Below, piece by piece: positions 1 through 7,074 of a stretch of 8,494 nt of DNA; position 1 is the first letter of the stretch, and every line of letters starts with the position of its first letter. The DNA is from Candidatus Stahliibacteriota bacterium. GTDB taxonomy: Bacteria; Hydrothermota; UBA3073. The notes under the pieces are model-generated. The model saw only the letters and a program-made list of their open reading frames with translations. It ran no database searches and had not been told where the DNA came from. The stretch covers positions 1-8,494 of the forward strand of contig DAOUSS010000053.1 in NCBI GenBank assembly GCA_030627085.1. Reading direction: 5' to 3'. The position numbers and the translations under genes were made by a program.

Positions 1-1
1 C

Positions 2-793
2 GCTGATATGAAACTCATCTTCTCCGATACCATCGTCTCTACCTCTACAGCCCTGTTTGGGTCGTATAAGGCAATACCCACGAATTTCTCAATCTGGAAT
101 GTTACGGGCGATAGTCTGGAATGGCCATTCCTCTTTGATGATAAGGATAAAGATTCCCTGTTTACTATGGGAGACGCCATAATTATTCTAATAGAAGACC
201 CCAGTGCAATTGTTGGTTATAGGACAACGTGGGAATTACGTCTAACGGGTCCTCCAGCAGTTTACGATACGATATACATTAACGAGGACAGCATTGTTGT
301 TGATACTACCTTCCTTGAGGAACCCATTCCACCTCAGCCAGGAGATATATATTATCTCTGTACCACAAAGCCCTTCAGGGGTGATTGGCTGGATGCAGGG
401 GGTGACACACTGGGGGGTGATGTATTCGAATTTGTGGTCAAGGGCGAGTATCTCAGTGAAGAGAAGGCTAAAGCAGAGTTGGATAGAATAGCTGTGGTGC
501 CCAATCCATATGTGGTTGCAGCCTCCTGGGAATCATTTAATCCTTATCAATTTGGCCGTGGTGAGAGAAAAATAGACTTCATCCATCTACCACAGAAATG
601 CACTATCCGCATATATACTGTGAGGGGCAATCTTGTAAAGACTATAGAGCATGAGAGCACAATGAAAGACGGCGCAGAGTCATGGAATTTGATATCCAAG
701 GATGGTATGGACATTTCCTATGGACTTTATATATACCACATAGATGCACCTGGAATCGGAGAGAAGGTCGGCAAATTTGCTGTGATAAAATAA
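2..793 (+). CDS. C-terminal part of a large secreted protein with FlgD-Ig-like tail (5' partial)
   Basis: The reading frame is open to the window's first bases (codons GCT GAT precede the first ATG at 8), and that ATG has no ribosome binding site or signal peptide behind it, so the true start is almost certainly upstream. Residues are numbered from the ATG at 8. Residues 1-145 are beta-rich, acidic and without a family I recognise. Residues 160-261 form a C-terminal module: VVPNPYVVAASW (163-174), GRGERKIDFIHLP (183-195), then the FlgD-Ig-like strands IRIYTVRGNLVKTIEH (200-215) and YGLYIYHIDAPG (238-249), ending GKFAVIK. This module resembles the tails of long extracellular proteins in FCB-group genomes and may be a sorting or cell-surface anchoring domain, though it lacks the classic YPNPF form. 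The gene ends 12 bases before a PorV/PorQ-like gene, which suggests the two are made together and that the barrel protein helps export or anchor this one. The function of the missing main part is unknown. Confidence 0.8.
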   Translation, partial: ADMKLIFSDTIVSTSTALFGSYKAIPTNFSIWNVTGDSLEWPFLFDDKDKDSLFTMGDAIIILIEDPSAIVGYRTTWELRLTGPPAVYDTIYINEDSIVVDTTFLEEPIPPQPGDIYYLCTTKPFRGDWLDAGGDTLGGDVFEFVVKGEYLSEEKAKAELDRIAVVPNPYVVAASWESFNPYQFGRGERKIDFIHLPQKCTIRIYTVRGNLVKTIEHESTMKDGAESWNLISKDGMDISYGLYIYHIDAPGIGEKVGKFAVIK

Positions 794-794
794 T

Positions 795-803
795 AAGGGG
801 GTG
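795..803 (+). promoter_or_regulatory. Shine-Dalgarno site of the PorV/PorQ-family gene
   Basis: AAGGGGGTG lies just before the ATG at 806 and right after the stop codon (791-793) of the preceding gene. It supports the start at 806 and translation from a shared transcript. Such a purine-rich site is unusual in typical Bacteroidia, whose genes mostly lack Shine-Dalgarno sequences. Confidence 0.6.
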
Positions 804-805
804 TA

Positions 806-1828
806 ATGAGAACAACATTTGTTTTCCTTCTCGTGTTTATAACAGTCGGTCAATCCTACAGTCAATACGTCAGGAATGTCTCTGGAGTTGGTACAACTGC
901 TGCACCTTTTTTGGAGATTGAGATTGGCTCCAGAGCAATTGGAATGGGAGGGGCCTTTGTCGCTGTGGCTGATGATGCTACTGCTATATACTGGAATCCA
1001 GCAGGGCTGTCAAGGTTGCAGAAGAACGAAATTACAGTTACACACATAGAATGGCTGGCTGACATAAACTTTGATTTTGCAGGAGGCATCTTCTATTTGG
1101 GTAATTACGGTGTCATCGGAGTGAGCCTAACCTCTTTAAGTACTACAGATATGGAGGTGAGAACGGTTGATGAGCCAGAGGGAACCGGCGAGATGTTATC
1201 TGTGGGCAGTATGGCTCTTGGACTCTCTTACGCAAAAAATTTAACAGATAAGTTCTCGATGGGATTTAATACCAAATACATTCAGGAGAAAATCTGGCAT
1301 ATGAGTACCTCAAGTTTTGCTATCGATTTTGGGACACTATTTATCACTCCGTTCAATGATATAAAGATTGGGATGAATATATCAAATTTTGGTACTGATA
1401 TGATGTTGTCCGGCAGAGATGTAATGGTATATCACGATATTGACCCAACTATAATGGGTAACAACGAATTGATTGAAGCCAACCTGGTCACAGATAATTG
1501 GCCACTGCCTTTAACCTTCAGGGCGGGGGTGGCAATGGATCTCCTGAAGAGCAGAAACAATCGCCTTACTGTCGCAGTAGACGGTGTCCATCCAAATGAT
1601 AACACCGAGTATCTGAACTTAGGAATGGAATATGTTTGCAACAATATATTCTCCTTACGAGGTGGCTACAGTTCACTGTTTAAGAGGGATAGTGAAGAGG
1701 GATTGACATTTGGTGCAGGTATACAGAGTAACATAGGACAAGCAGTCTTGTTAAAAGTAGATTATGCCTATACGAACTTTAGCAGACTCGGGAATACGCA
1801 TAGAATCTCGCTGGGAATGGGGTTCTAA
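806..1828 (+). CDS. PorV/PorQ-family outer-membrane beta-barrel protein
   Basis: The 340-residue protein has a signal peptide (about 1-20, hydrophobic FVFLLVFITVG, likely cleaved after SYSQ) and amphipathic beta-strands throughout, ending in phenylalanine (LGMGF) as outer-membrane barrels do. The family signature is near the mature N-terminus: GSRAIGMGGAFVAVADD (41-57) followed by IYWNPAGLSRL (61-71). Family knowledge: PorV of the type IX secretion system works with the sortase PorU to release and attach cargo at the outer membrane, while PorQ and many paralogues in FCB lineages have less clear roles. Some barrels with this motif are also annotated as FadL-like or UPF0164 proteins. The gene follows a secreted protein by 12 bases, so it may be a dedicated partner for that protein rather than the housekeeping PorV. 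The length fits the family. The family call is firm; whether it is the true secretion PorV cannot be told from the sequence alone. Confidence 0.85.
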   Translation: MRTTFVFLLVFITVGQSYSQYVRNVSGVGTTAAPFLEIEIGSRAIGMGGAFVAVADDATAIYWNPAGLSRLQKNEITVTHIEWLADINFDFAGGIFYLGNYGVIGVSLTSLSTTDMEVRTVDEPEGTGEMLSVGSMALGLSYAKNLTDKFSMGFNTKYIQEKIWHMSTSSFAIDFGTLFITPFNDIKIGMNISNFGTDMMLSGRDVMVYHDIDPTIMGNNELIEANLVTDNWPLPLTFRAGVAMDLLKSRNNRLTVAVDGVHPNDNTEYLNLGMEYVCNNIFSLRGGYSSLFKRDSEEGLTFGAGIQSNIGQAVLLKVDYAYTNFSRLGNTHRISLGMGF

Positions 1829-1860
1829 CTACCTATAGAACCTAATTACTATATCTTTAT

Positions 1861-1882
1861 CTGTGGCTTGTATTTGCCACGG
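1861..1882. repeat. Hairpin, 7-bp stem, 8-nt loop; possible weak terminator
   Basis: CTGTGGC (1861-1867) pairs with GCCACGG (1876-1882) around the loop TTGTATTT, with one G-T wobble. It begins 32 bases after the stop of the PorV-like gene and is followed by only a short CTTT. It may act as a poor terminator for the upstream operon, or be the left part of the adjoining repeat element. Confidence 0.4.
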
Positions 1883-1883
1883 C

Positions 1884-1977
1884 TTTGTAGGCACACCTGT
1901 CCCGTCACCGGCGGGAAATTCAATTTGTGCCAGTCCGAAGGATCTGTATGGACACGGTTTGAAACCGTGCCTACAAA
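1884..1977. repeat. 94-bp palindromic repeat-like element (MITE/REP-like)
   Basis: The ends are perfect 11-bp inverted repeats: TTTGTAGGCAC (1884-1894) and GTGCCTACAAA (1967-1977). Inside lie a strong hairpin at 1900-1916 (TCCCGTC, loop ACC, GGCGGGA, one wobble) and a second palindrome at 1953-1969 (CACGGTTT, central G, AAACCGTG). The second palindrome shares bases with the right end, so alternative folds are possible. The form resembles small non-autonomous dispersed elements between genes of environmental bacteria; I cannot verify other copies from this window. No target-site duplication is obvious, and no transposase is present. Confidence 0.55.
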
Positions 1978-2045
1978 ATTACCTTGCTCTCCGAGTCCGG
2001 CCGTTTAGGAAGTCTATCCCTTAATCCAGATGTTGGGCAAACAAA

Positions 2046-3728
2046 ATGGAAAAAATCTCTTCTCTAATAGTACTTGCTTCTTGCCTTTTTTCGTTTACTT
2101 ATGTAGAAGCAACTCCAGTAACATTCTTGGTGGTTGTACCAGAAGAAACTTCCCCTACTGATACTATCTATATAATGGGTAACCAGCCTGAGCTTGGTAA
2201 TTGGGCTCCAGCAGAAGTACCACTTAACAGGAACCCAGAAGGAAAGTGGCAAATAGATTTGGAGTTCCCTCCTGAGACTAATCTCTATTACTGGTATACT
2301 AAAGGAAGCAGATTATATCTTGAGAAAGGGCCTGTTGGTGAGGCAATGGGTTTCAGAACTTACACTGTTTCAGATAATGACACAGTAGTAAATGATACTG
2401 TACTCAAATGGGGTCAATTCGGGCCATACCTTTCATGGATTGACAATCCTCAGACAACAATGGTTATTAGCTGGAGAACTGATAAACCCGGTAACGCAAT
2501 GATTGAGTATGGATTTGACACCACATATGGATTCTCAGAAGTCGATTCTACAGTAGGAACATTGCACAGCATTGAGCTTGCCGACCTTAATCCTTCCACT
2601 ACTTACCACTATCGGGCAAGTTCGTCTTCTGGGGAAATGAGCGTTGACAATACATTTTCAACTGCAATACATAGAAATGAACCCTTTACCTTTGTCGCCT
2701 ATGGAGATACTCGTACCAAAGATGGCGACCGTGCTGCAGTGGTTTCCAGAATTATTGCCCTCAATCCCGACATCGTTTTTAACACAGGTGACTTGGTAGA
2801 AGACGGAAGAATTGACAGTAAGTGGATAACCTGGTTCAGCACAAATCAGGACATACTGGACCATATCCCTTATTTTGTGGCTATTGGAAATCATGAGGAG
2901 AATGCTCAACTATATTACGATTACTGGCATTTCCCGGGCAATGAACAATGGTACTCATTGGACTATGGCAATGCCCATTTCATCTGTCTGAGCACAGAAA
3001 CTAACATGTATGGGAGCCAAAGAGAGTGGCTTGAATCCGACTTAATCAATGCAAGTCAAAGTGCCGAATGGATCTTTGTCTTTTTTCACCGTCCACCCTA
3101 TAGTTCTGGGAATCACGGAAGCGATCTAAACGTGAGGTCAGCTTGGTGCAGTCTCTTTGAGACCTACGAAGTGGATATAGTATTTAATGGACATGACCAT
3201 GATTATGAAAGAGGGCTCGTTAACGGTGTTTACTACATTGTTAGCGGAGGTGGGGGTGCGCCCTTAAGAGCAGTTGGCTCAAGTAGCTGGACGATATATT
3301 CAGAAAGCACGCTTCACTGCTGTAAGATTTCTATAGACAGTCTGGTATTAGATTTTGAGGCAATCAAACCGGATGGCACTGTTTTTGATGCATTTACAAT
3401 AGATAAAACTATCGGAATTAGTGAAAACATGGATACTCAAGAGAATAAAGGCTCATTCAACATTTGGCAATGCTATCCTAATCCTTTCAATTTAACGACT
3501 AATATAAGATATCAGCTTAGGAAATCGGGACACATTACCATCGAAATCTACGATATCTTAGGCCAAAGAGTGCGAACATTAGTCGATCTATATAAACCGT
3601 TGGGGCATTACTCTGTAGTGTGGGATGGGAAAAATGATCGAGGACAATTTGTTAACTCCGGTATTTACTTTTACGAGATGGAGATAGGAAATTTCCGGGA
3701 GAGGCAGAAAGTTGTATTTCTGAAGTAA
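2046..3728 (+). CDS. Secreted purple-acid-phosphatase-like metallophosphoesterase with CBM20-like domain and T9SS sorting tail
   Basis: The 560-residue protein probably hydrolyses phosphate esters outside the cell or on its surface. Order of parts: signal peptide (about 1-22, cut after VEA); a CBM20-like starch-binding fold (about 24-108, IYIMGNQPELGNW at 41-53); a fibronectin-III-like N-terminal PAP domain (about 122-207); the metallophosphoesterase domain (about 213-454); and a type A T9SS tail (about 474-560, CYPNPFN at 476-482 and IYDILGQRVRTLV at 501-513). Metal-site motifs are GDTR (D221), GDLVEDG (D249), GNHE (N282, H283), FFHRPPYSS (H348) and NGHDHDYER (H383, H385). The tyrosine ligand of true purple enzymes (GDxxY) is replaced by E252, and GDxG reads GDTR, so the metal pair may differ and the enzyme need not be purple. 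The start at 2046 follows an in-frame stop at 2022-2024 and gives a proper signal peptide, although no Shine-Dalgarno site is seen. The substrate is unknown. Confidence 0.88.
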   Translation: MEKISSLIVLASCLFSFTYVEATPVTFLVVVPEETSPTDTIYIMGNQPELGNWAPAEVPLNRNPEGKWQIDLEFPPETNLYYWYTKGSRLYLEKGPVGEAMGFRTYTVSDNDTVVNDTVLKWGQFGPYLSWIDNPQTTMVISWRTDKPGNAMIEYGFDTTYGFSEVDSTVGTLHSIELADLNPSTTYHYRASSSSGEMSVDNTFSTAIHRNEPFTFVAYGDTRTKDGDRAAVVSRIIALNPDIVFNTGDLVEDGRIDSKWITWFSTNQDILDHIPYFVAIGNHEENAQLYYDYWHFPGNEQWYSLDYGNAHFICLSTETNMYGSQREWLESDLINASQSAEWIFVFFHRPPYSSGNHGSDLNVRSAWCSLFETYEVDIVFNGHDHDYERGLVNGVYYIVSGGGGAPLRAVGSSSWTIYSESTLHCCKISIDSLVLDFEAIKPDGTVFDAFTIDKTIGISENMDTQENKGSFNIWQCYPNPFNLTTNIRYQLRKSGHITIEIYDILGQRVRTLVDLYKPLGHYSVVWDGKNDRGQFVNSGIYFYEMEIGNFRERQKVVFLK

Positions 3729-3730
3729 CA

Positions 3731-3762
3731 TTTGTAGAATACTCACGGTTCCGATACATTTC
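3731..3762 (+). promoter_or_regulatory. Candidate promoter for the 1067-residue modular protein
   Basis: TTTG (3731-3734) and TACATTTC (3755-3762), separated by 20 bases, match the Bacteroidetes promoter pattern TTTG plus TAnnTTTG in all but one position. The same stretch read as a sigma-70 type gives TTGTAG, 17 bases, TACATT, a weaker match. It lies in the 90-base gap before the gene. Sequence matching only; chance agreement is possible in AT-rich DNA. Confidence 0.3.
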
Positions 3763-3812
3763 TATTAATTCTCCAAATAAGCAAGCATAGATATTTTAAC
3801 CAACTCTCTGAA

Positions 3813-3817
3813 AAGGA
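3813..3817 (+). promoter_or_regulatory. Shine-Dalgarno-like site that questions the start of the next gene
   Basis: AAGGA ends only one base before the ATG at 3819, too close for normal initiation, but 10 bases before the in-frame GTG at 3828. Starting at GTG 3828 removes three residues (M-R-K) and leaves the signal peptide intact. Confidence 0.4.
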
Positions 3818-3818
3818 A

Positions 3819-6800
3819 ATGCGAAAAGTGAAAACATCAAATCTTAAAATCCAATTGAGTCAAATATTGATAATAGTGGTGGCGATCTGTCTATTGGTGT
3901 CAAATATCTTTGCTCAGCAGATTAACATCAGCAGAATCGAAGATATGCCGAATATGCCTCAACCTTATGAAATGAGAAATTGGAAACAGGTCGCAATCGG
4001 CTATGATGAATTTGTTTTCGATTTTGATAAAACTGGACGATATCTTCCATTAATATTTTGGAACACGAATACTGTTAACTATCCTAATCACAGCAGCTTT
4101 GGATTGCACACTGTCGTGGGCACTCCTTATCCCACTTCGGCAGAGGCAATTAATGTTCTACCAGCAGTCATTAGCGCTAGTTTAGTAGGTATCGACAAAA
4201 GTAATCAGAATGTCTACAATTGGGTGCTCATGTGTGAAGAATTTTTTAATAAAAGGCCCGAAGAAAATGTATATTTAAATCATCCTGTTGCTAGCAGTGG
4301 ATCGGATTGGTGGTATGAAACGATGCCAAACGTCTTTTTCTACCAGCTATATGACATGTACCCCAATACAGGCGATTTTGCATATCAATTTACAACGGTG
4401 GCTGATCGGTGGCTGGAAGCGGTAGTGACAATGGGAGGCAGCACCACACCCTGGCATCGTCCCTATATGAATTACCGAGCATGGAAACTTTCCGACATGA
4501 CGCCACTTGCTACTGGCGTACCTGAACCAGAGGCAGCGGGCGCTATTGCTTGGCTGTTGTATAATGCTTATGTTGAAACTGGTAATCCAAAATATCGGAT
4601 TGGTGCTGAGTGGTGTATGGAGTTTTTAGACAATTGGTCGAAAAATCCCTCGTATGAACTTCAATTACCTTATGGTGCTTACATTGCTGCTCGAATGAAT
4701 GCCGAGCTTGGAACAACTTATGATATCGAGAGACTGGTAAACTGGTGCTTCACTACCGAGGGTAACGTTCGAGATTGGGGTGCTACTCTTGGGAATTGGG
4801 GCGGCTACGATTGCTACGGTTTAATAGGTGAAGCCAAATATTATGGGTATGGGTATGCCTTTATTATGAATGGTTTCGAACAAGTAGGTGCCTTAGTTCC
4901 TATGGTCCGATACGATGAGCGTTTTGCCAGGGCAATCGGCAAATGGGTATTGAATGTAGCCAATGCCACTCGTCTTTTTTATCCGAACTACCTGCCCGAC
5001 GAAAATCAGGACAGCGAAGCGTGGGCGCATCAATACGACCCAAATTCTTATATTGCTCATGAATCAATGCGCGAATCCTGGATGGGCTTCAGCCCTTATG
5101 CGACAGGTGATGCCGTTGCTGGTGAATGGGGGGCGACAAATCTGGCCCTTTATGGATCATCTCATGTGGGTATCTTCGGCGGGATAATCGATACAACCAA
5201 TGTAGAGAAGATACTCCAATTAGATGTCTTAAAAACCGATTATTTTCATGATGAAGCCTATCCCACTTATATCTATTTTAACCCTTACGATGGTGAAAAA
5301 ACTGTCCAAATTGATGTTGGAGACGGTCAATATGATCTTTACGATGCGGGCACGAACAGTTTTTTACAAACGAATGTGAGTGGTACCACATCATTTACCA
5401 TTCCTGCTGATGCTGCTGTTCTTTTAGTTGTTACACCTGCGGGTGGCATCATCACCTACGAGCTTGATAAAATGCTGATTGATGGGGTAATTGTAGATCA
5501 TCGTTCTGGTCAAACAGTTGGCAATCATCCGCCTCGGATTAAAAGTTTAGCCATTGACACTACAACAGTTATTTTTGGTGCAAATACGACCGTTTACTGT
5601 ACGGCCAGTGATCGGGATAACGATGAATTATCTTATACATGGAACGCTTCAGGAGGAACAATCATCGGTAGTGGTACCGATGTCACCTGGACAGCACCAA
5701 ATTCAGAAGGAACTTATGTCATCTCCTGTCTTGTGGATGACGGCAATGGTGGACAAGATATTGACAGTGTGAACGTCGAAGTTGTAGAATCGATCAACCA
5801 TGTTCCAGTCATTTTAAGCCTAACTGCCGATCCCAAAAAGATCGATTTAGGAGCAACGGCGCTATTAACTTGTACGGCAACAGATCCCGATGACGATACT
5901 TTATCATATATTTGGGCCTCGGCGTATGGAACTCTATTTGGTAGTGGCTCAATGGTAACTTGGACAGCGCCAGCGAACGGAGGATACTATTATGTTAGAT
6001 GTATGGTGGATGACGGGCGTGGCGGACAGGCAGTGGACAGTATTGGTATGGTTGTCCAGGATTTCTCAAATGTCGGGACAGGTATACCGGTTGCATACTA
6101 TCCTTTTAATGGGAATGCTAATGATGAGAGCGGTTTGGGTAATCATGGAGTTATCCATGGAGCAACGCTGACAGCAGATCGATTTGGCAATGCCAACAGC
6201 GCTTATTATTTTGACGGTGTTGATGACCATATCCGAGTTCCCAATCATGCCAGCCTCAATTTTCGAGACGAAATTAGCGTCAGTTTCTGGATGAAGATTG
6301 GGCAATTTTTCGGTCGCGAAGCCTACCCCATTTCTCATGGAAATTGGGAAAATCGGTGGAAGGTCTCAATAACACCGGATAATCGGACCATCAGGTGGAC
6401 GATTAAAACCGATTATGGAGTTAATTCTGGTATAAAAGATTTGGACTCTCAGACCCAACTCGTAACGGATACTTTCTATAATATCACGGTGCTTTATAAC
6501 GGTTCTGCCTTTGAAATTTATATTAATGGTGAGTTGGATACTTCTTCGTCCTGGTCTGGTTTAATATTACCGACAACGATTGACTTAACGATTGGACAGG
6601 TTCTTCCCAATAACCCCGACTATAATTTCAAAGGCGTGCTTGACGATATTCGCATCTATAACTATGCTTTATCAGTTGAGGAAATTCAAAACATTTATAA
6701 CGAAAGTGCGTCAATTAAAGAGCCACGAGATTATCTCACAGAGAGCCAAATCCTGCAAACCTACCCAAACCCATTTGCTAATTCAATCGCTATCGATTAT

Positions 6801-7022
6801 TTCCTAACCGGCAGGGGCTCTATACTAACCACACTCAACGTATACAATGTTTCGGGGCAACTTATAAAAACCCTGGTCAATGAAGAGAAGCGAGCGGGGA
6901 GACATAAGGTCTTATGGGATGGAAAGGATTCCAGCAGAAGGCTTTTATCAAATGGTATATATTTTCTGAGATTAGAGAGGAGAGAATCAGAATACACGGA
7001 AAAGATACTGCTTATAAGATAG
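3819..7022 (+). CDS. Secreted modular protein: unassigned helical enzyme-like domain, two Ig/PKD-like repeats, LamG domain, T9SS tail
   Basis: The 1067-residue protein begins with a signal peptide (about 1-33, IVVAICLLV core, likely cut after FAQ). Residues about 45-455 are rich in W, Y and paired helices (for example 236-273 and 283-311), with NWGGYDCYG (326-334) and conserved-looking acids E236, E238, D331, E353 and E415. This resembles an alpha/alpha-toroid glycoside hydrolase or polysaccharide lyase, but I do not recognise the family. A beta-rich region follows (about 465-560), as is common after such toroids. Two Ig/PKD-like repeats start at 569 and 660. A LamG/concanavalin-type domain spans about 755-962 (AYYPFNGNANDESG, YYFDGVDDHI, LDDIRIYNYALS). 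The T9SS type A tail spans about 976-1067 (TYPNPFAN at 981-988). The layout suits a surface or exported carbohydrate-active enzyme. GTG 3828 is a possible alternative start. The C-terminal modules are confidently called; the catalytic role is inference. Confidence 0.85.
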   Translation: MRKVKTSNLKIQLSQILIIVVAICLLVSNIFAQQINISRIEDMPNMPQPYEMRNWKQVAIGYDEFVFDFDKTGRYLPLIFWNTNTVNYPNHSSFGLHTVVGTPYPTSAEAINVLPAVISASLVGIDKSNQNVYNWVLMCEEFFNKRPEENVYLNHPVASSGSDWWYETMPNVFFYQLYDMYPNTGDFAYQFTTVADRWLEAVVTMGGSTTPWHRPYMNYRAWKLSDMTPLATGVPEPEAAGAIAWLLYNAYVETGNPKYRIGAEWCMEFLDNWSKNPSYELQLPYGAYIAARMNAELGTTYDIERLVNWCFTTEGNVRDWGATLGNWGGYDCYGLIGEAKYYGYGYAFIMNGFEQVGALVPMVRYDERFARAIGKWVLNVANATRLFYPNYLPDENQDSEAWAHQYDPNSYIAHESMRESWMGFSPYATGDAVAGEWGATNLALYGSSHVGIFGGIIDTTNVEKILQLDVLKTDYFHDEAYPTYIYFNPYDGEKTVQIDVGDGQYDLYDAGTNSFLQTNVSGTTSFTIPADAAVLLVVTPAGGIITYELDKMLIDGVIVDHRSGQTVGNHPPRIKSLAIDTTTVIFGANTTVYCTASDRDNDELSYTWNASGGTIIGSGTDVTWTAPNSEGTYVISCLVDDGNGGQDIDSVNVEVVESINHVPVILSLTADPKKIDLGATALLTCTATDPDDDTLSYIWASAYGTLFGSGSMVTWTAPANGGYYYVRCMVDDGRGGQAVDSIGMVVQDFSNVGTGIPVAYYPFNGNANDESGLGNHGVIHGATLTADRFGNANSAYYFDGVDDHIRVPNHASLNFRDEISVSFWMKIGQFFGREAYPISHGNWENRWKVSITPDNRTIRWTIKTDYGVNSGIKDLDSQTQLVTDTFYNITVLYNGSAFEIYINGELDTSSSWSGLILPTTIDLTIGQVLPNNPDYNFKGVLDDIRIYNYALSVEEIQNIYNESASIKEPRDYLTESQILQTYPNPFANSIAIDYFLTGRGSILTTLNVYNVSGQLIKTLVNEEKRAGRHKVLWDGKDSSRRLLSNGIYFLRLERRESEYTEKILLIR
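5523..6065 (+). repeat. Two tandem 91-residue Ig/PKD-like repeats inside the modular protein
   Basis: Repeat 1 starts at N569 (base 5523) and repeat 2 at N660 (base 5796), exactly 91 codons apart. Shared landmarks are NHxP at the start, GSGxxVTWTAP in the middle and VDDGxGGQxxDS near the end. Each repeat has one cysteine pair 43 residues apart (C594/C637 and C685/C728), placed like Ig-domain disulphides. The coding DNA of the two copies has clearly diverged, so the duplication is not recent. The domains probably act as rigid spacers between the N-terminal domain and the LamG module. Confidence 0.8.
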
Positions 7023-7030
7023 TATCGTAT

Positions 7031-7073
7031 ACGCTGGTGTTCGGCGTTCAAAGCTCATATCTCAAATGGAGAT
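7031..7073. terminator. Possible weak terminator region between convergent genes
   Basis: Two small hairpins lie in the 52-base gap: ACGCTG/CGGCGT (7031-7036 with 7042-7047, loop of 5, one wobble) and ATCTC/GAGAT (7059-7063 with 7069-7073, loop of 5). The second is followed on the plus strand by GTTAATATTT, a poor T-rich tail that runs into the 3' end of the opposite gene. Convergent transcription makes a terminator likely here, but neither hairpin is strong. Confidence 0.25.
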
Positions 7074-7074
7074 G

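Larger units (their letters stand above)
1829..2045. other. Gene-free interval with palindromic repeat-like DNA
   Basis: No coding region is visible. The first 30 bases after the PorV-like stop are AT-rich; 1861-1977 is filled with inverted repeats (annotated separately). From 1978 to 2045 I see no convincing promoter, and no Shine-Dalgarno sequence before the ATG at 2046. The interval probably separates two transcription units. Confidence 0.6.

Noticed and set aside
8..10. ATG at 8 as the real start of the first gene
   Set aside because: The frame stays open upstream to the window edge, and there is no ribosome binding site or signal peptide although the protein looks exported.
680..921. 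Overlapping small ORFs on both strands across the junction of the first two genes
   Set aside because: Both real genes cover this stretch with clear domain content; the small ORFs have low-complexity, cysteine-rich products typical of wrong frames.
1432..1644. Open frame on the minus strand inside the PorV/PorQ-like gene, and other short opposite- or shifted-frame ORFs (e.g. 294-491, 862-1089, 2064-2252, 2658-2909, 6066-6338, 7475-7711)
   Set aside because: They lie wholly within strongly supported genes, lack ribosome binding sites, and encode no recognisable domains.
1861..1977. CRISPR array or riboswitch
   Set aside because: There are no regularly spaced direct repeats, and the palindromes do not match any riboswitch consensus I know; a repeat element explains them better.
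6797..7051. Minus-strand small gene overlapping the 3' end of the modular protein
   Set aside because: It is antisense to the well-conserved sorting tail, has no Shine-Dalgarno site, and its translation shows no family features.
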